Counted from the first letter of the stretch, positions 22,214 to 33,931 are shown. The stretch is DNA of 64,000 bases from Linnemannia hyalina (GCA_019671135.1 JAHRHY010000012.1:310001-374000); one strand, 5' to 3'. The notes: generated by a model not told the origin, from the letters alone. A program made the numbers and translations.

Positions 22214-24601
22214 CTAGGGAGGAGTGGGCAACATGCCAGACTCCCACTTGTTTAAAGCGGCACCGCACCTGTCAACAGACTTGTAAGGCGCGTTACCTTC
22301 CTCATCATAATGGTTAAGGAACCACGAGGGGAAGGAAAAGTTGAGCTTGGGCGAGATACCACCCTGGAGGAAGACGAACAAAAAGAGTCCCGTAAAAGCT
22401 GCGCCGGTGTCGAGGGCAGCCGAGAGGATGAAGGTATACTTTGACCAGAAATCCTTCTTGTAGCGGAAGACCCAGAACTGCCAAACGAGGCAGAGGATGA
22501 TCGAGGGGAGGACACCGATGGGCTGACCACCGGGGTAGGCAGACATACCGCCGGCAACGAGAGCAATGTTGAGGCGCGACCACTTGATGTTGGTGTACTT
22601 CTTGGAGAGGCCCCACAGGATAACGGGGATCACGGCGCCGATGAGGAAGCCCCAGTAGATAAAGCCGTAGTTTGATGAGGGACCGAACATCTTGATGGGT
22701 CCAAGGGCTCCATAGATGAGGGCGGAACCCCAGAAGACCTGGGTATTGACTCCGGTCCAGAGACCAGTGGGATCCTCCTCAGAACCGTCCAAGTAACTAC
22801 GACGGGCATTGATGATAACGTGCATAGTGAGGTAGTTGAAAATGGATCCGATAAAAGCTCCCCAAACCTGGGCGGTGAACATCGAGCGGGGTGCGATCTT
22901 CATGTAGACACCGAGCTTAAGATCAGAGAGAAGAGTGTGGCACTGGTACATGGCCATGTATCCGTAGCACTTGAAGGCCATGTTGGCGATGGGCTTGCCA
23001 GGGAACATGAAACCGCAGACCAACTCGGTAATGACGTTGAGGCCTGGACCGTTACCGGAGATGGCAACCATGGCTCCGATGGGGAGAGTGAGAACCCAAG
23101 AGAGAGCAAGAGCGACAAGGAGACCCCACCAGGGCAGCTGGAGACCATAAACCTCGCAGACCATGCAAGAGAGACCGACCATGACAACATAGAAAGCGGC
23201 GTACCAGAACTGAGGAACCTCGGGGTAAGCCTTCATCATTTTGACGTGGATATCTTCGTCAGCGCTGTCGCGAGACTGCTTCCAGGTCTTCCAGATGTCA
23301 GCACCGTGGAAGCAGAGGATGTGAGACATGCATCCGGCAAGGGCAATGAAGGAGTACATAAAGACCAAGGCGTACATGGGTGTCATGGTGGCGGTCTTGC
23401 CAGCCAAGTACTTCTCCTCGTTGACAGAGTAGTCGTCGTTCAACACTGAGTCGATGCTGAAGCGACCGCCGTCCAAGGTGTATAATCCAGAGGTCAAGGG
23501 GCGTCCATAGAGCTTGGCGTTGAGAACGTTGTTCAACCAGATGATGGGGAAGATGATCCAGTAGGAGAGAACTATACCGCTATACTGGGACAATTGGGTC
23601 GAAAGAGGCATCCACATGGTGGCTCCCCCAATGGCAGTCCAATCGAAAGAGAGAGAGAGGATACCGGCTCCACCACCACCGTTGGACGAGAAGAGGGCCC
23701 AGAAGTCGTAGTCGAACGGCTTGATCCAGCACACCCAATCGAAAAAGACCAGCAGAGGAGCAATGTACTGAGGGATGAACTCATAGATGAACATGGCACC
23801 GCAGACGATCCAGAAGTACTTCATGTACGACCAGCCGCGGAACATCCTCTTGGCCTTGAACTCGTCGGTGTTATGCATGGCGTTGTAGAAGACGACTTGG
23901 ACCAAGTTGCCCCACCAGACCATCTCGGCGGGGTAGACGAGGTACTTGCGGAGGACACCGGCCATACCGTAACCCAAGCACTGAGTGGTAACGATGAGGA
24001 CGATGGCGCCAAAGGCGTTGATCTGGTGGTGGAGGAAGAGATCCATAGAGGACAGAATTTCGATGGCGTAGGCAGAGGTGGCGGCGGTTGAGACAGCAAT
24101 ACCGACGAGGGCGTGCTCCTTGATATTGAAGGGACCGGGGTTAAAGGAGAAGGAGAAGCCACCAACGGTCCACTTGCTAGTAGGGAGTACGCGAGCCATG
24201 GCGGTACCCATGCCATAGGAAGCCAAGTTGACGAAGTAGATAGAGAAGGAACCACTAGAGACACGGAACAGATAGTATTGTTGAATGACCGAGCCGATGA
24301 CGGAGAAGAAGAGCGACAAGACCCAGAAACGGAAGGTCAAGGCGACCAAAGTGACATCGTCGGTGATGGGGACGACTGTGATGAAGGAAAAGAAAATGCT
24401 CGTGTTAGGGAGGCTGAGTCAGGTTTAAAAATGAAGTCATGCGATATATCAATTTATCATGATAGAAAACGTACCAAGACGGACAGCCTCAATCCTGGAG
24501 TTCTCGACCTCGGCTTCTTCGAGGGAGACACTGTCGCCGGCATAGGCCTTTTCGAGGTTGTTGATATTCTTTTCAGGATCGATTTCGTGTTTCTCGTCCA
24601 T
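22214..24601 (-). CDS. OPT-family oligopeptide transporter (762 aa)
   Basis: Two exons, 24601-24475 and 24375-22214, join in phase (GTACG donor, CACAG acceptor). OPT proteins move tetra/pentapeptides, glutathione or metal-peptide complexes across the plasma or vacuolar membrane with protons. After a 50-residue acidic N-terminus the protein has about 14-16 hydrophobic segments, the OPT signature NPGPFNIKEHALVGIAVSTA early on and a KIAPR form of the KIPPR motif (YMKIAPRSMFTAQVWGAF) later. The C-terminus runs LNFSFPSWFLNHYDEEGNAPY, typical of fungal OPTs. Length matches the family (700-850). A partial decayed copy lies downstream. The substrate cannot be predicted. Confidence 0.95.
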
Positions 24602-27414
24602 TATGAAAGAAGGACAAAAGCGAGTGGTAACGGATTGAAGAAAGGGGGTGGAGTCGAGGGGAGGAGAGGGGAAAGGTAGGTCTGAGCTCGCAGTTGGAAA
24701 GAAAGACAAGGAACAAGAAGAGGGAACGCAAGGGGTTTTATACGAAACAGACAAAGGTTAGAGTACTACTAGGAGCCCTTGTCCCAGGGTAGCAGAAGAA
24801 GGGTAGACAAGGGTGACAGAACCTTGGTAAAAGAGAGCGAGGGAGTGAAAAAGGTCTATCTACTCTAGGCCTAGTGCGTGGTCAGTGAAGTCCGCCATGT
24901 CTCTGGAGATAGGGATTGTATGTGCTTGTTCTTTTGTTCAGCTGTTTGTTTTCTCCATAAGATGTAATTTGCAGATAGTATCAATAACAAAACAATCGGT
25001 GCGATTAAACGATGAGCCAACCATTGCCCACTCCAAGTTTTGTACTCCTCCGGATGAACTAGCCCTCTTCAGCTTTGTCGCTTTTTAGTGTTCGTATCTC
25101 TCTTTTCTCAGCTCTCAAAAGGAACAGCGTCTGCATCGCATTCAACCGTCGTTGTTCTGAACAAGTTACCACCCTTGGATCGAATTGCGTGGCCAGAAAT
25201 GAATCATCTTTCTTTTCTAACACTTGTACAACTTCACTCGTTCCCACGCAGAGTCAGGTGCCTCTATTGCGCTCTTGCATCTGTCCTGAACACAAGGGAA
25301 AGACCTGCTGTCGATACCCCTAGTTTTTTTATGCATTCTGATTGACCCTCTTTTCTTCGCTATCATTATCGTTATTGATATCCTTGAGAGACTACTCCAG
25401 ACATACTATCAGTCCTTTTTCATCACTCTTTTGTCCTGTTCTCATCTTTTCATTCTCACTTTATTCTCGGTCGTTCTTAAATATATTGATGTGCTCGTTG
25501 AATTCGAACAAAGAAAAAAGGTCCACCTGCACGCCCTAATGGTTCTTTAGACTGACAGGATTGAAGCCCAAATGATATAGATGCGCTGTGATAGGAAGAA
25601 GAAAAGGCAAGGTAGGAATAAACACCGTGAGCCTTTGTTGTGCTTGTGTGTTTGTGGGTGCCTTGCGATTCGCCCTGAATAAAAGAAGTGAATGAGTGTG
25701 AACAGACAATAGCCATTAAACCAATGAGGTTCGCTCAATATCTACCAGGACGACCAAAAAGAAAAAAGCTGAGCGAATGGACACTTCTCTATCAGTCTTT
25801 CTGCAGGCTCTCTATCCAAAAGCAGACGCTCCTCCTTAGACCCTTTGGACACCCCCATTCACCCTTTCGGATGTCTTCCACTCAGTTACCCACCCAACAC
25901 GTCGCAAAAGGCAGTTGCGTGATTGCTGCAAGTACATCCACAAGTGTACACAAGTCCATTAAGGTTTTCCGAGAAGAGAGAAGTTAATGCGCCTCGGTAT
26001 CCAACTCCGAGGGTTCTCTGCCCTCAAAAAACATCTTTTTGGTAATCCTCATCCACGCCGTCTCTGCTGTCACTTCTCTTACGCCATGCCCTCTCCTTTT
26101 TGTTGCAGAACAGCAAACATGAATGCTGTTGACTTGTGTTTGTTTTGGTATGTTCTTCTCAAGGCTAGTCAAAAGGTGATAGGATAGTGCTACCTTCTTT
26201 TGACTTGCCACTGTCGCCATTCCTCTTAACAAAGTTTTCCCTTCACCCCGAGACAATCAACCTTGATACGAAAACAACGAATATCCATCCGTCTATTCCG
26301 TCTCATCACACGGAACGCCCACCCGTGTTTTGTCATTAACCTTCTTGATTTCACGCCTCTGTTCTCTCTGCTCTATCGGACCAATCTAGATGCTATCCAA
26401 AGTGAAATATAACACACCTTAGACATGACAATCGTTGACCAAAGTATTCCGTTTGCATGAACAACATCGGTACACTACCTAGCTTCAAATAGGAGCTTTG
26501 AGTGTTAATCCCATGATGATTCCTCCCCACCCTCAACCGCTCCTATCTCTTTTTTTTTTGTTGCATGTTTTGTCGTATTCCATCTCACAAAACAACAACG
26601 GAAGTTCATTCCGAAGTTTGGGTCTACTCCCTCTATTGGTGGTCGACTGTTTTATCGACTTGTTTTTTGTTTTGATGATTTGTTTCTTACTCGAACCCAT
26701 CCATCCTCTTCACCCCTTTCCCTCCTTTCTACACAAAATAACACCCAATCATCATTCGTGATTCAAGGCATTTTTACTCATGGTAGTCATACGAAATATA
26801 CTCTGGCCAATGGGTAGGCGTCTACAAGAGAACACTGAAAAACAAAAACGGCACATGCACCATTGTTGATATCATCGTTCATGATTAAATCTACTGTAGT
26901 ACAAAGGCAAAAAAAAAAAAAAAAGGAAGGCTAGTCTTTTTGCTCTAGCCTTTTGTTCGCGAAATGGTATCCGAGGGAGCGCCCTTTGTTGTTTACCCGG
27001 ACGCTGCTGACGCCTCTTCTCATTTCTTCTCTCCTTCTCTCTTCCTCCTCCCCCCTCTCCGCCAAATCATTGTGTGAATGAAAAAAAAATAAATAGAAAG
27101 TTGCCCATCCGCTCACTCACCGTGCCTGAATCATTGTTCTTTTTCTGAATCGTTAATATATTTTTATTATTTCATGAACCGAAAAAAGGGGAAGGGTGTT
27201 TGAGGCTTTCTCTCTTTCACACAGAGCATGAGCCATGACCATAACAGACTTTCAGTAGTACCAACAGCAAAAAGAAATACAAGCTCGCATGGTGCAATAC
27301 ATATCCGTTTATTGAACAGTGCTTCGGTAAGAGAAAAAAGTAGAAAAAAATGGTGACCTTTAGCCCAAAACAAGAACAAATACTAAAACGCGATTGATGT
27401 TCTCCTCAATGCAA
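24602..27414. other. gene-poor stretch, 2.8 kb
   Basis: No convincing coding frame, tRNA or repeat family was found. The first 150 bp are the leader/promoter of the OPT gene. A run of about 18 A lies at 26908-26925. All open frames are under 100 codons and low in complexity. Confidence 0.4.
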
Positions 27415-27709
27415 TCACGCGCAGTAAAACGACCGCTTCTCGTCCCCGCAGGCACTGACTTTATCTCCAATAGTGTAACAAGTGTTTCCTTTGCAATCAG
27501 CATCGTCAAAGGCATAGCAACTGCTTCCTATTCCCTGCATATACAGGTCGCATGCAAAGTATTCCTCCGTGTTGAAACAATGCTTGTTGCCCTGGTCGAG
27601 ATGCCCTGTTTTGAACACGGTTCCCCCACACTGCAGGAAAAGAGTGGTCGCTTTGAAGAAAGGCGACGAGCAGGATGGACAGGTAGACCGAGTTGGAAGT
27701 GGGAAGCAT
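27415..27709 (-). pseudogene. frameshifted copy of a small secreted cysteine-rich protein gene
   Basis: This is a minus-strand homologue of the intact gene at 28877-29185. The signal-peptide half begins at the ATG at 27709 with MLPTSNSVYLSILLVAFLQ, matching MLSTSNSIYLSVLLFTLFLL of the intact copy. The cysteine-rich half (27618-27415, ending KRSFYCA) is in another frame. Alignment with the intact gene shows two bases missing right after the codons for the signal-peptide end (AGC G--ACC against AGCGCGACC), which produces the break. The downstream part keeps seven or eight cysteines at equivalent spacing, so the lesion may be recent. A sequencing error or a tiny unrecognised intron are the alternatives. 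Confidence 0.75.
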
Positions 27710-27995
27710 TTTGGATGGGGAGGGTGACTTTTGGAGGTGGCGGGAGAAAAAAAGGGAAGGGAATTGTTAGGTTTGAAGAACTGTTGCTAACCCTTGAGCG
27801 TAATATCTGAATATCAGATTTTCATTCAGGAGACTTACAAGAGTATGGCCTGGCGTGGGTGTGCTGTGCAGGTCCTTTGACTGACGATACTTGTAAAGAT
27901 TCTTGTGAGTGTTGGGGTTGCTGTTGCGGCTTTCGAGGCTTAGGGTGGGTAGGATCAGATGTGTGTTAGTGGAGGATACCGGTTGTGTGGGACCT

Positions 27996-28003
27996 CTTTA
28001 TAT
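27996..28003 (-). promoter_or_regulatory. TATA box of the frameshifted cysteine-rich gene copy
   Basis: TATATAAA on the minus strand sits inside the conserved stretch TTTCGCGTATATAAAGAGG, which is identical in the promoter of the intact copy (28603-28621). It lies about 290 bp upstream of the start codon. A conserved splice-donor-like CATACTCTTGTAAG follows in the leader, suggesting a 5' UTR intron. Confidence 0.75.
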
Positions 28004-28608
28004 ACGCGAAAAGGTCGAAAAAACTGCACTCTTCGAGCAGGTATAAGGTATTTCCAAAGTGCCTCTTCAGATCCATGAGAGGAAGGATGATCAACGTGGC
28101 CAAAAGAGTAGTTGGAAGGATGCCTACAATGAAAGACAGTAATAGACCAAGAACAAAGCCATAACTCTCTCCTGTGAAAGATCAAACGCATAGCCCACTG
28201 AGGATAGGAGGGATGTCAAAACAATCAAGGGCACGCGAGTGGCTGAGAATCGATGGATGCTGGAGAACTTAAAAGGACACCACCAAAGCCCCTTCTTCAT
28301 GTTTTTATCCGTTTCCTTCCTAAGAGCCCAAGGTGACGGTCCCTTGATCATTTCGCCACCTCTCTTGCTTCAGCTTCTCGCGTTCCCTTAACTTTCCCAC
28401 TTCCCGTCTCATCGGCTTTCCTCATCCCTTTACTCTTCTCAGCCTTTTTGGTCGTTGTGCATTATTGTGGCCATGGTCGTTTCGCTTTCGGTACTATCTC
28501 TTGAATTTTCTCTTTGTTACTTTCTCGTATATCCTTGATCTTTTTGACCAATTTCTTATCTTCAATAGGCCAAGCCCCTGAGCGGTTGTGTGTCCTCGAC
28601 CCTTTCGC

Positions 28609-28616
28609 GTATATAA
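28609..28616 (+). promoter_or_regulatory. TATA box of the secreted cysteine-rich protein gene
   Basis: TATATAAA lies in the block TTTCGCGTATATAAAGAGG shared with the inverted copy. It is about 260 bp upstream of the ATG. The leader contains ATACTCTCGTAAGG, likely the donor of a 5' UTR intron ending near TTCCTCCAG at about 28855. A strong TATA box is unusual among the other promoters of this window and fits a highly or conditionally expressed secreted protein. Confidence 0.7.
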
Positions 28617-28876
28617 AGAGGTCGCGCCCACCCGGCATCCTTCAACAATACACTTCTGATCCTACCTGCCTCAAGACAAGAAAACCGCAACAGCAATCCC
28701 AACTCTCACAAGCACCGTCATTCAAAGACATCCCACACCATACTCTCGTAAGGCCATACGACTGAACTTCTGTCATCACACGCAAGGGCTTGCGGCGGTA
28801 GCACTTTGTAACTGACAATTTCCCTTCCTTCCTACTACTATCACTTCCTCCAGCAGCCGTCCCTTATCCATCCAAA

Positions 28877-29185
28877 ATGCTTTCCACCTCCAACTCGATC
28901 TACCTGTCCGTCCTCCTCTTCACCCTCTTCCTTCTGCATCTCTGCAGCGCGACCATCCTCCACCTAAAGTGCGAAGGAACCGACTTCTCCAGAGCATACC
29001 CCGACCAGGGTGACAAGCGTTGTTTTGAACGTGACAGCTATTACAATTGCAATCTGGCCATGTGGGCTGAGGGTAGCACTTGCTATGCCTATGACGGGTA
29101 TGGTTGCACCGGAAACTACTGTTATACTAATGGGGAGGAGAGAGGTACTTGTGGTGCTGGCAAGCGATCGTTTTCCTGCCTTTAA
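28877..29185 (+). CDS. small secreted cysteine-rich protein (102 aa)
   Basis: The ATG at 28877 has a good context (CCAAAATGC). Residues 1-25 form a signal peptide with a long hydrophobic core ending LHLCSA, with likely cleavage after Ala25. The mature 77 residues contain eight cysteines (KCEG, RCFE, NCNL, TCYA, GCTG, YCYT, TCGA, SCL), consistent with four disulfides, and are rich in Tyr and Gly. No known family was recognised. Size, secretion signal and even cysteine count fit fungal effector-like, antimicrobial or cell-wall proteins, but no role can be assigned. A frameshifted inverted copy lies 1.2 kb away and shares the promoter. Confidence 0.85.
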   Translation: MLSTSNSIYLSVLLFTLFLLHLCSATILHLKCEGTDFSRAYPDQGDKRCFERDSYYNCNLAMWAEGSTCYAYDGYGCTGNYCYTNGEERGTCGAGKRSFSCL

Positions 29186-29720
29186 GGAGGTGTAAGCTGC
29201 CTGTTCTTTTTTTTTGGCGCCCATAGACCACTATTTTTCTTCCTTTTCTTTATTCACATTTGCTAATGCTTGTGGTACAATAAACGAACGGATGTTTTCT
29301 CCTCCTTATATGACACGTCTGTGCAGCTCCCGCAAACTATACGATAGTATATCATACTCCTGTCACTATGCTCACTTCAAAACTCAAATGCCACAAGTCC
29401 TGAACTGATCAACATCCTTCAACCAACTTGAGCAGTCAAGCATCTCCTCTAGAACCCACATAATTTACTCATGTGCCAACCGAACCACAACTTCGAAAAC
29501 TCCACAGCTTAGACTTTCAGCGGACGAAGTCTCAAGCGGTTAGTAAAATGGTCAATACTTGGAAGGGAAAAAAAAAAAACAGCAAGATCACAACGGCCAG
29601 AAACCCTAGGTTGATAGCGGGACTTAGTTAATAAGGGAATGTGTTGGCAGAAGGCGTATCCACAGTGCTGCCGTCCGTTCTGCTGACAAAGGTGGTCTTA
29701 AGACTGCGAAGAAGGTACCC
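29186..29720. other. intergenic, 3' flank of the cysteine-rich gene
   Basis: AT-rich, with an A-run at about 29569-29579. No coding or RNA feature was seen. Confidence 0.4.
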
Positions 29721-31089
29721 CTACAAGTGCCGCCGGTTGGTAAAAGTTCCTCCAGCTCTGCCCATATTTCCCATGAATCTTGCTCCGGGCGTCCAGTAAT
29801 GTGTCAGTCCAAGTTCACGAATGCAACTGTTGCTGCTAGCAGGGTTGGTTGAGGTCGACATTACAGATATGAGTGTCGCATGTGCGTTGAAGCCATTTGC
29901 GTTGAAGCCATTTGCATTGGTCTGGGATCCTGATCTTTCCCGCAAGCTGCACTCGATGTGTGTAGTCGTCCTGAGTTTTTGTTGGCCACAGTGGATGCTT
30001 GTTTGGTGATGAGGAGCGTCGCCAGCAACCGATAACTGGGGAGCCAGTGGTGCAATCCCAAGGCCGAGCTGCCTGAAGGGACGACATCCTGGCTACTTGT
30101 ATCGTCCTGCTGGATATACTGGGTGTGTCCGCTGATCACGGTGGTCGAGGGTGATCGAGCCCGTGCGCTAGTGTTGTTGACGGGAGTAGCTCCTGAATCT
30201 GCTCCTGCTTCATGGTAAGTGGAATAGTTGTGCTGGAGGTGATGCACCGAGATTCTGGTGAGTGTCCCTGGGAGTGACCTAGATAATGTCGATCAGGGGC
30301 TCGCATGGTTGTGATCGAATGCGTGCAGCTTGGGTCCGACACTCAGCATTCCCATGTTGTGTGGGTCGGTGATGTAGTTACCACCAGTAGTAGGGAGCGT
30401 GGTAGTGGTGGCGGTAGCGGCTAGTATCCAATTCGAGACGTATATCCTCTACCCCGCTTCGTTGAGACGTAGCTTCTTGCTTCGAGCCGCTCGGTGGGCA
30501 TCTGTTCAAAGCTCCGTCTCCTTGGTCGCGCTCGCCTATACAAAGCAAGGAAAGCAGTTGGGTGAGTTAGTTAAAGTAGAGCTTATCTGAGAGACATGTC
30601 ACCCCACTTGCTCTATGATTCAATTAACGAGACAAAACGAGTCATAACCTTAATGCTCCTCCACTTTCTTGTAGGCCTCTCCCAATGTTGGGTAACCAGC
30701 AACAATGCTGTCGGACGTCTGGTCGATACGGGCGACGACTCTCCAGGCTCGTCAAGTAGCCCTTTGGACTGGAGCTCACCCTTGAACACTGACAGGGGAC
30801 GATGGGCGTGCGAATGGTCCTGACCCGCGTGCTGAGGTGGATGAAGCAGAAGCGCCTACTGGGCAAGTTGATGGGAGGGGCGGGAATCCTGTCTCTGTTG
30901 CGCATGCTTTGTTCTATCGGGATAAGGTAGTAGAAAAACAACGAATGGATTAATTAGTTCAGGATATTTTGCTGTCGGGTATGTCCACTCCTTCCGTCTT
31001 ACTTCTGTTGCTGTTGGTGTTGTTGTTGCTCTCCCTATCGCCTCCTTACACCATGTTCGTTTGTTCGCCTGTTCGTTCCATTGTTTCAC
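29721..31089 (-). pseudogene. possible decayed protein-coding locus
   Basis: Several minus-strand stretches read like coding sequence but are separated by in-frame stops and frame changes. Examples are KYPELINPFVVFLLPYP with LSVFKGELQSKGLLDEP (about 30960-30740), then GGNYITDPHNMGMLSVGPKL (about 30380-30320) followed by a TGA and an open Ser/Thr-rich stretch (to about 29870), then GLTHYWTPGARFMGNMGRAG ending at TAG (29721). A 15-bp duplication gives two NANGF units. I recognise no family. It may be a decayed gene, possibly with introns I cannot place, or chance. Confidence 0.3.
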
Positions 31090-32251
31090 GACCGCTCCAA
31101 TTCCCGAGACGCGTCCCTCTGTTTGTTCGAGAGTCCTGTGGGGAAGAGATGTTCGCGTATGCAGTCGTCCGTTGTGGTCGCAGGCTCTCTGTCCTTCTTT
31201 TCCAAGACGCCCTCATTTCCACAGAATCGTGTGTGTCGGCTTGCATGTATGTCTCTTCCTTTGTTGATTCTTTTGCCTCCATGCCGCTCATCCTTGCGTC
31301 TTGAGATTCCTTACCTGTGAAGGAATGCATTGTGCGTGTAGATCTAGTTGTTGAATTCAGAAAACGAAGAGTGTTGTTAGTCTTGTTAGTCTTTTCCATT
31401 CGAATCGTTCTCGTGTGTGTTGCTTGAGTGTTTATATGTCGATGGGCAAACAAGGAGGTGGACAACGGGCAGTAAGGGAGAGGGAGGGGGAGGCACGCGT
31501 ACCTTGTGTGAGAGTGAAAGTGGAGAGGAAGGAGGAGAGGGGAGGAAAGTAAAGGCAGGTGAGAGGGTCAAGACAGCAAGCGTGAACACTGAGGCGAAAT
31601 TAAATAGATGACCCTTAATCCGCTTGATGATGTTATCTCCAGTTGGGCGCTTCGCGTGTTCGTGCGCCGATTAAGAACACGCAGCATCTGCGAAATGCGC
31701 CACACCATCCATCTTCTAGTGTCAAAATGGTGGCAAAGGGCAAACGCAACCAATTGCCCGATTGAGACTTGCCATACCTTACCCCTTACCATACAAGAAT
31801 GCTCCGCATGACATCACCGATCAAATCCAGTCCATGCCCCATGTCCAGACAGATATGCGAGAACAGGACAGGGTACACAAAGATACAAAGAGATGGTACA
31901 GGCAGGATAGAGTGAGTTCCCTCGTCCCTTTCCTCCCTTTTTTCTTTTGCATTGACGCCCTATTCATGCAACTCGTCCTGTTCGCTTGCTTTTCTTTTTG
32001 ACCCCCTCTTCCTTTCTCTTCCTCGTTCCCGTCTTTCGCCTTTCCTCTCCCTATCATCCTTCGTCTCTTTTCCCCTATCTTTTTTTGGCACTTTCCTCAC
32101 TCACCTTTCCACACTTCTCTCCACAACGTCTACTCTAACTCCCTCATTTTTTTCGCTCGAACCGTATTTATTTTCTTCATACCTTCCTTCAACTCTTTGC
32201 TTCCTCATTCACTCTTCATACTTCTCAACTCACACCCTCCTTTCAACAAAA
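31090..32251. other. intergenic with CT-rich leader of the Gln-rich gene
   Basis: 31.1-31.9 kb shows no gene. From about 31920 to 32245 the plus strand is almost pure pyrimidine (TTCCTC, CTTTTC), the leader/promoter style of this genome. The downstream reading frame happens to remain open through it, but the composition argues against translation. Confidence 0.45.
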
Positions 32252-33931
32252 ATGAAACCCCAACTCGGTCAGTCAAAACTAGCAATCCTCAAACACGCCC
32301 CAACAGTTTACCGGAAACGCCGCTCCATCGACCTCCGCAACCGCCACGGCACCCTCCTCGGCCTCGGCGGCCTCTCCAACGACTACTCTCCCTTCCCAAC
32401 CGCACAACCTCCAGGAACCAGTCCCCTTCATCACATCCACGCCCACAACCATGGTCATAACCATACCCATAGCCGCCCACCGCCTCTCCTCCGTCGCCAG
32501 TCAACAACAACCCGTGGCCACAAATCCTTCATGGACATCGACCTCCCCTCCATCCGCGCCCTCTGTCGTGAACCATCGATGATGGAACTCGACCCGCCCA
32601 CTACCCTCTTTGCACCCACCCCTTCCCCCGCACACTTCCTTCCGGGGCCTTGGGCTTTCTTTCAAGCTGCTGAGGCGCAACGGGCGCAACGACAGACGCA
32701 GATGGAGTTCCTGACACGGTTACAGGAGTTGAGGGCGAGGGATGAACAGTGTTTTGTCCAGTTGATGGCCGGGTTTGCGAAGGAGTGCCCAGTCCAGTTT
32801 GCGCAGTTAACTGAGTTTATGAGGCGGATGGAGAATGAGCTTGCCTCTGCTGCTGCTCAGGAGGAGCAGCAGAATAACCAGAACAGTTTTCTCAAAAACG
32901 GTGGTGTCGGTGGTCCTTTCCAACAAGGGCATCAGCAGCAGCAGAGACGATACAGTCACACGGGTGTGGGTGCGAGCCAGGACTACTGGGGCCGAGTTCA
33001 GGAACATAGGGAAAGTCGAGGGACCAAGATGGGACTGCTCGAGTTGGCACAGCTGTTTGGGAACCAGGTTCAGGCCCGGTCCAGTCACGGAGAACGGTTC
33101 CACCGTGATCAGCAGCAGCAACACCTCCAGCAACTTCGACAGCAGTATGGTGGTTCATTTTCACAGTTGATTGACCGTCGTGCAAGTCTTGGAACTATCG
33201 GAACAGGAGGAGGCGCAGGAGGAGGAGCTAGTAATGGAAAAGGAAGTCGACATGGTGGTAGGAATGGTCGTCCGGGCGGTGTCAATGGTCAGTCACGGTC
33301 TGCATCCATGCCTGTCCTCCGTCGAGGCAAGACTTTCCAACAACAGCAGCAGGCCATGCAGCAATTGACCGCCTACCAACGACAATTGTACCAGCATGTC
33401 CAACAGGCCTACCAGCAACAGCAACAGCAACAACAGCAGCACTTGGGTTATCAGAGCCCTTTGGGTAACGGCAGTGCGGGGTTTGTCACATCGCCGATTG
33501 CTATCCCGTTGACCCACGAGCTCATGGAATACGCAGCAATGACAGTCGCCATGTCAACCGGACCCGCAAGCCCCACACACAGCAGCAACAGCAGCAGCGT
33601 CAACAACCTCCCTGCCTTAATCAACAGCCTGTCTTCCTCCCCACCCTCGTCCCTGTCCTCCGCATCGCCTTCATCCTCTACAGGGTCTAGGTCCCCGCTG
33701 TCACCACCAGCTTACACCAGTCTGATAGGTCAATTCCAACAACAACGACAGCAACAGCAGTGTCCGCCTCTGTCTTTACAACAACAAGCCGTCGGTCTTG
33801 GTGAGCAGTCATACTTCTTCCAGAACCAAGACCCTCTCGAGCTAGCGGCGATTAACATGCACATGAATATGAACTCTCAAGGATCCTCGCGTCGTCAACG
33901 ATACAAGCCTACCCCTGTCCGCACCCTCTGA
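32252..33931 (+). CDS. Gln/Ser/His-rich protein of unknown function (559 aa)
   Basis: This is a single exon. The ATG at 32252 (CAAAAATGAAA, good context) is chosen because everything upstream in frame is a CT-rich leader. The N-terminus, MKPQLGQSKLAILKHAPTVY then RKRRSIDLRNRH, is basic and could be a nuclear localisation signal. A His-rich patch (HAHNHGHNHTHS) follows. A predicted helical region (residues about 140-200: FFQAAEAQRAQRQTQMEFL, ELRARDEQCFVQLMAGF) precedes long Gln-rich and Gly/Ser-rich tracts. No catalytic motif was recognised. Such architecture is common in fungal regulators, but no function can be claimed. Confidence 0.75.
   Translation: MKPQLGQSKLAILKHAPTVYRKRRSIDLRNRHGTLLGLGGLSNDYSPFPTAQPPGTSPLHHIHAHNHGHNHTHSRPPPLLRRQSTTTRGHKSFMDIDLPSIRALCREPSMMELDPPTTLFAPTPSPAHFLPGPWAFFQAAEAQRAQRQTQMEFLTRLQELRARDEQCFVQLMAGFAKECPVQFAQLTEFMRRMENELASAAAQEEQQNNQNSFLKNGGVGGPFQQGHQQQQRRYSHTGVGASQDYWGRVQEHRESRGTKMGLLELAQLFGNQVQARSSHGERFHRDQQQQHLQQLRQQYGGSFSQLIDRRASLGTIGTGGGAGGGASNGKGSRHGGRNGRPGGVNGQSRSASMPVLRRGKTFQQQQQAMQQLTAYQRQLYQHVQQAYQQQQQQQQQHLGYQSPLGNGSAGFVTSPIAIPLTHELMEYAAMTVAMSTGPASPTHSSNSSSVNNLPALINSLSSSPPSSLSSASPSSSTGSRSPLSPPAYTSLIGQFQQQRQQQQCPPLSLQQQAVGLGEQSYFFQNQDPLELAAINMHMNMNSQGSSRRQRYKPTPVRTL

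Larger units (their letters stand above)
27415..29185. repeat. inverted duplication carrying two cysteine-rich protein genes with their promoters
   Basis: Two head-to-head arms (27415-28250 minus and about 28520-29185 plus) share coding sequence, a leader with a donor-like site, the TATA region TTTCGCGTATATAAAGAGG, and about 60-100 bp further upstream (GTGCCCTTGATTGTTTTGAC against ATATCCTTGATCTTTTTGAC). The minus arm has extra DNA of about 120-150 bp between the TATA box and the outer homology. The centre is near 28.4 kb. Confidence 0.75.

Noticed and set aside
22820..24091. Plus-strand open frames of 165-209 codons
   Set aside because: They are antisense shadows of the OPT transporter; composition follows the opposite strand.
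24885..26761. Several 60-100 codon frames on both strands
   Set aside because: Low-complexity Ser/Leu/Phe content, no motifs, no splice context and no start-context support.
31046..31465. 139-codon minus-strand frame
   Set aside because: Thr/Arg/Glu-biased translation antisense to a T/C-rich strand, with no recognisable pattern.
31952..32251. N-terminal extension of the Gln-rich protein
   Set aside because: The extra 100 codons are CT-rich leader translated as Ser/Leu/Phe, and a better ATG lies at 32252.
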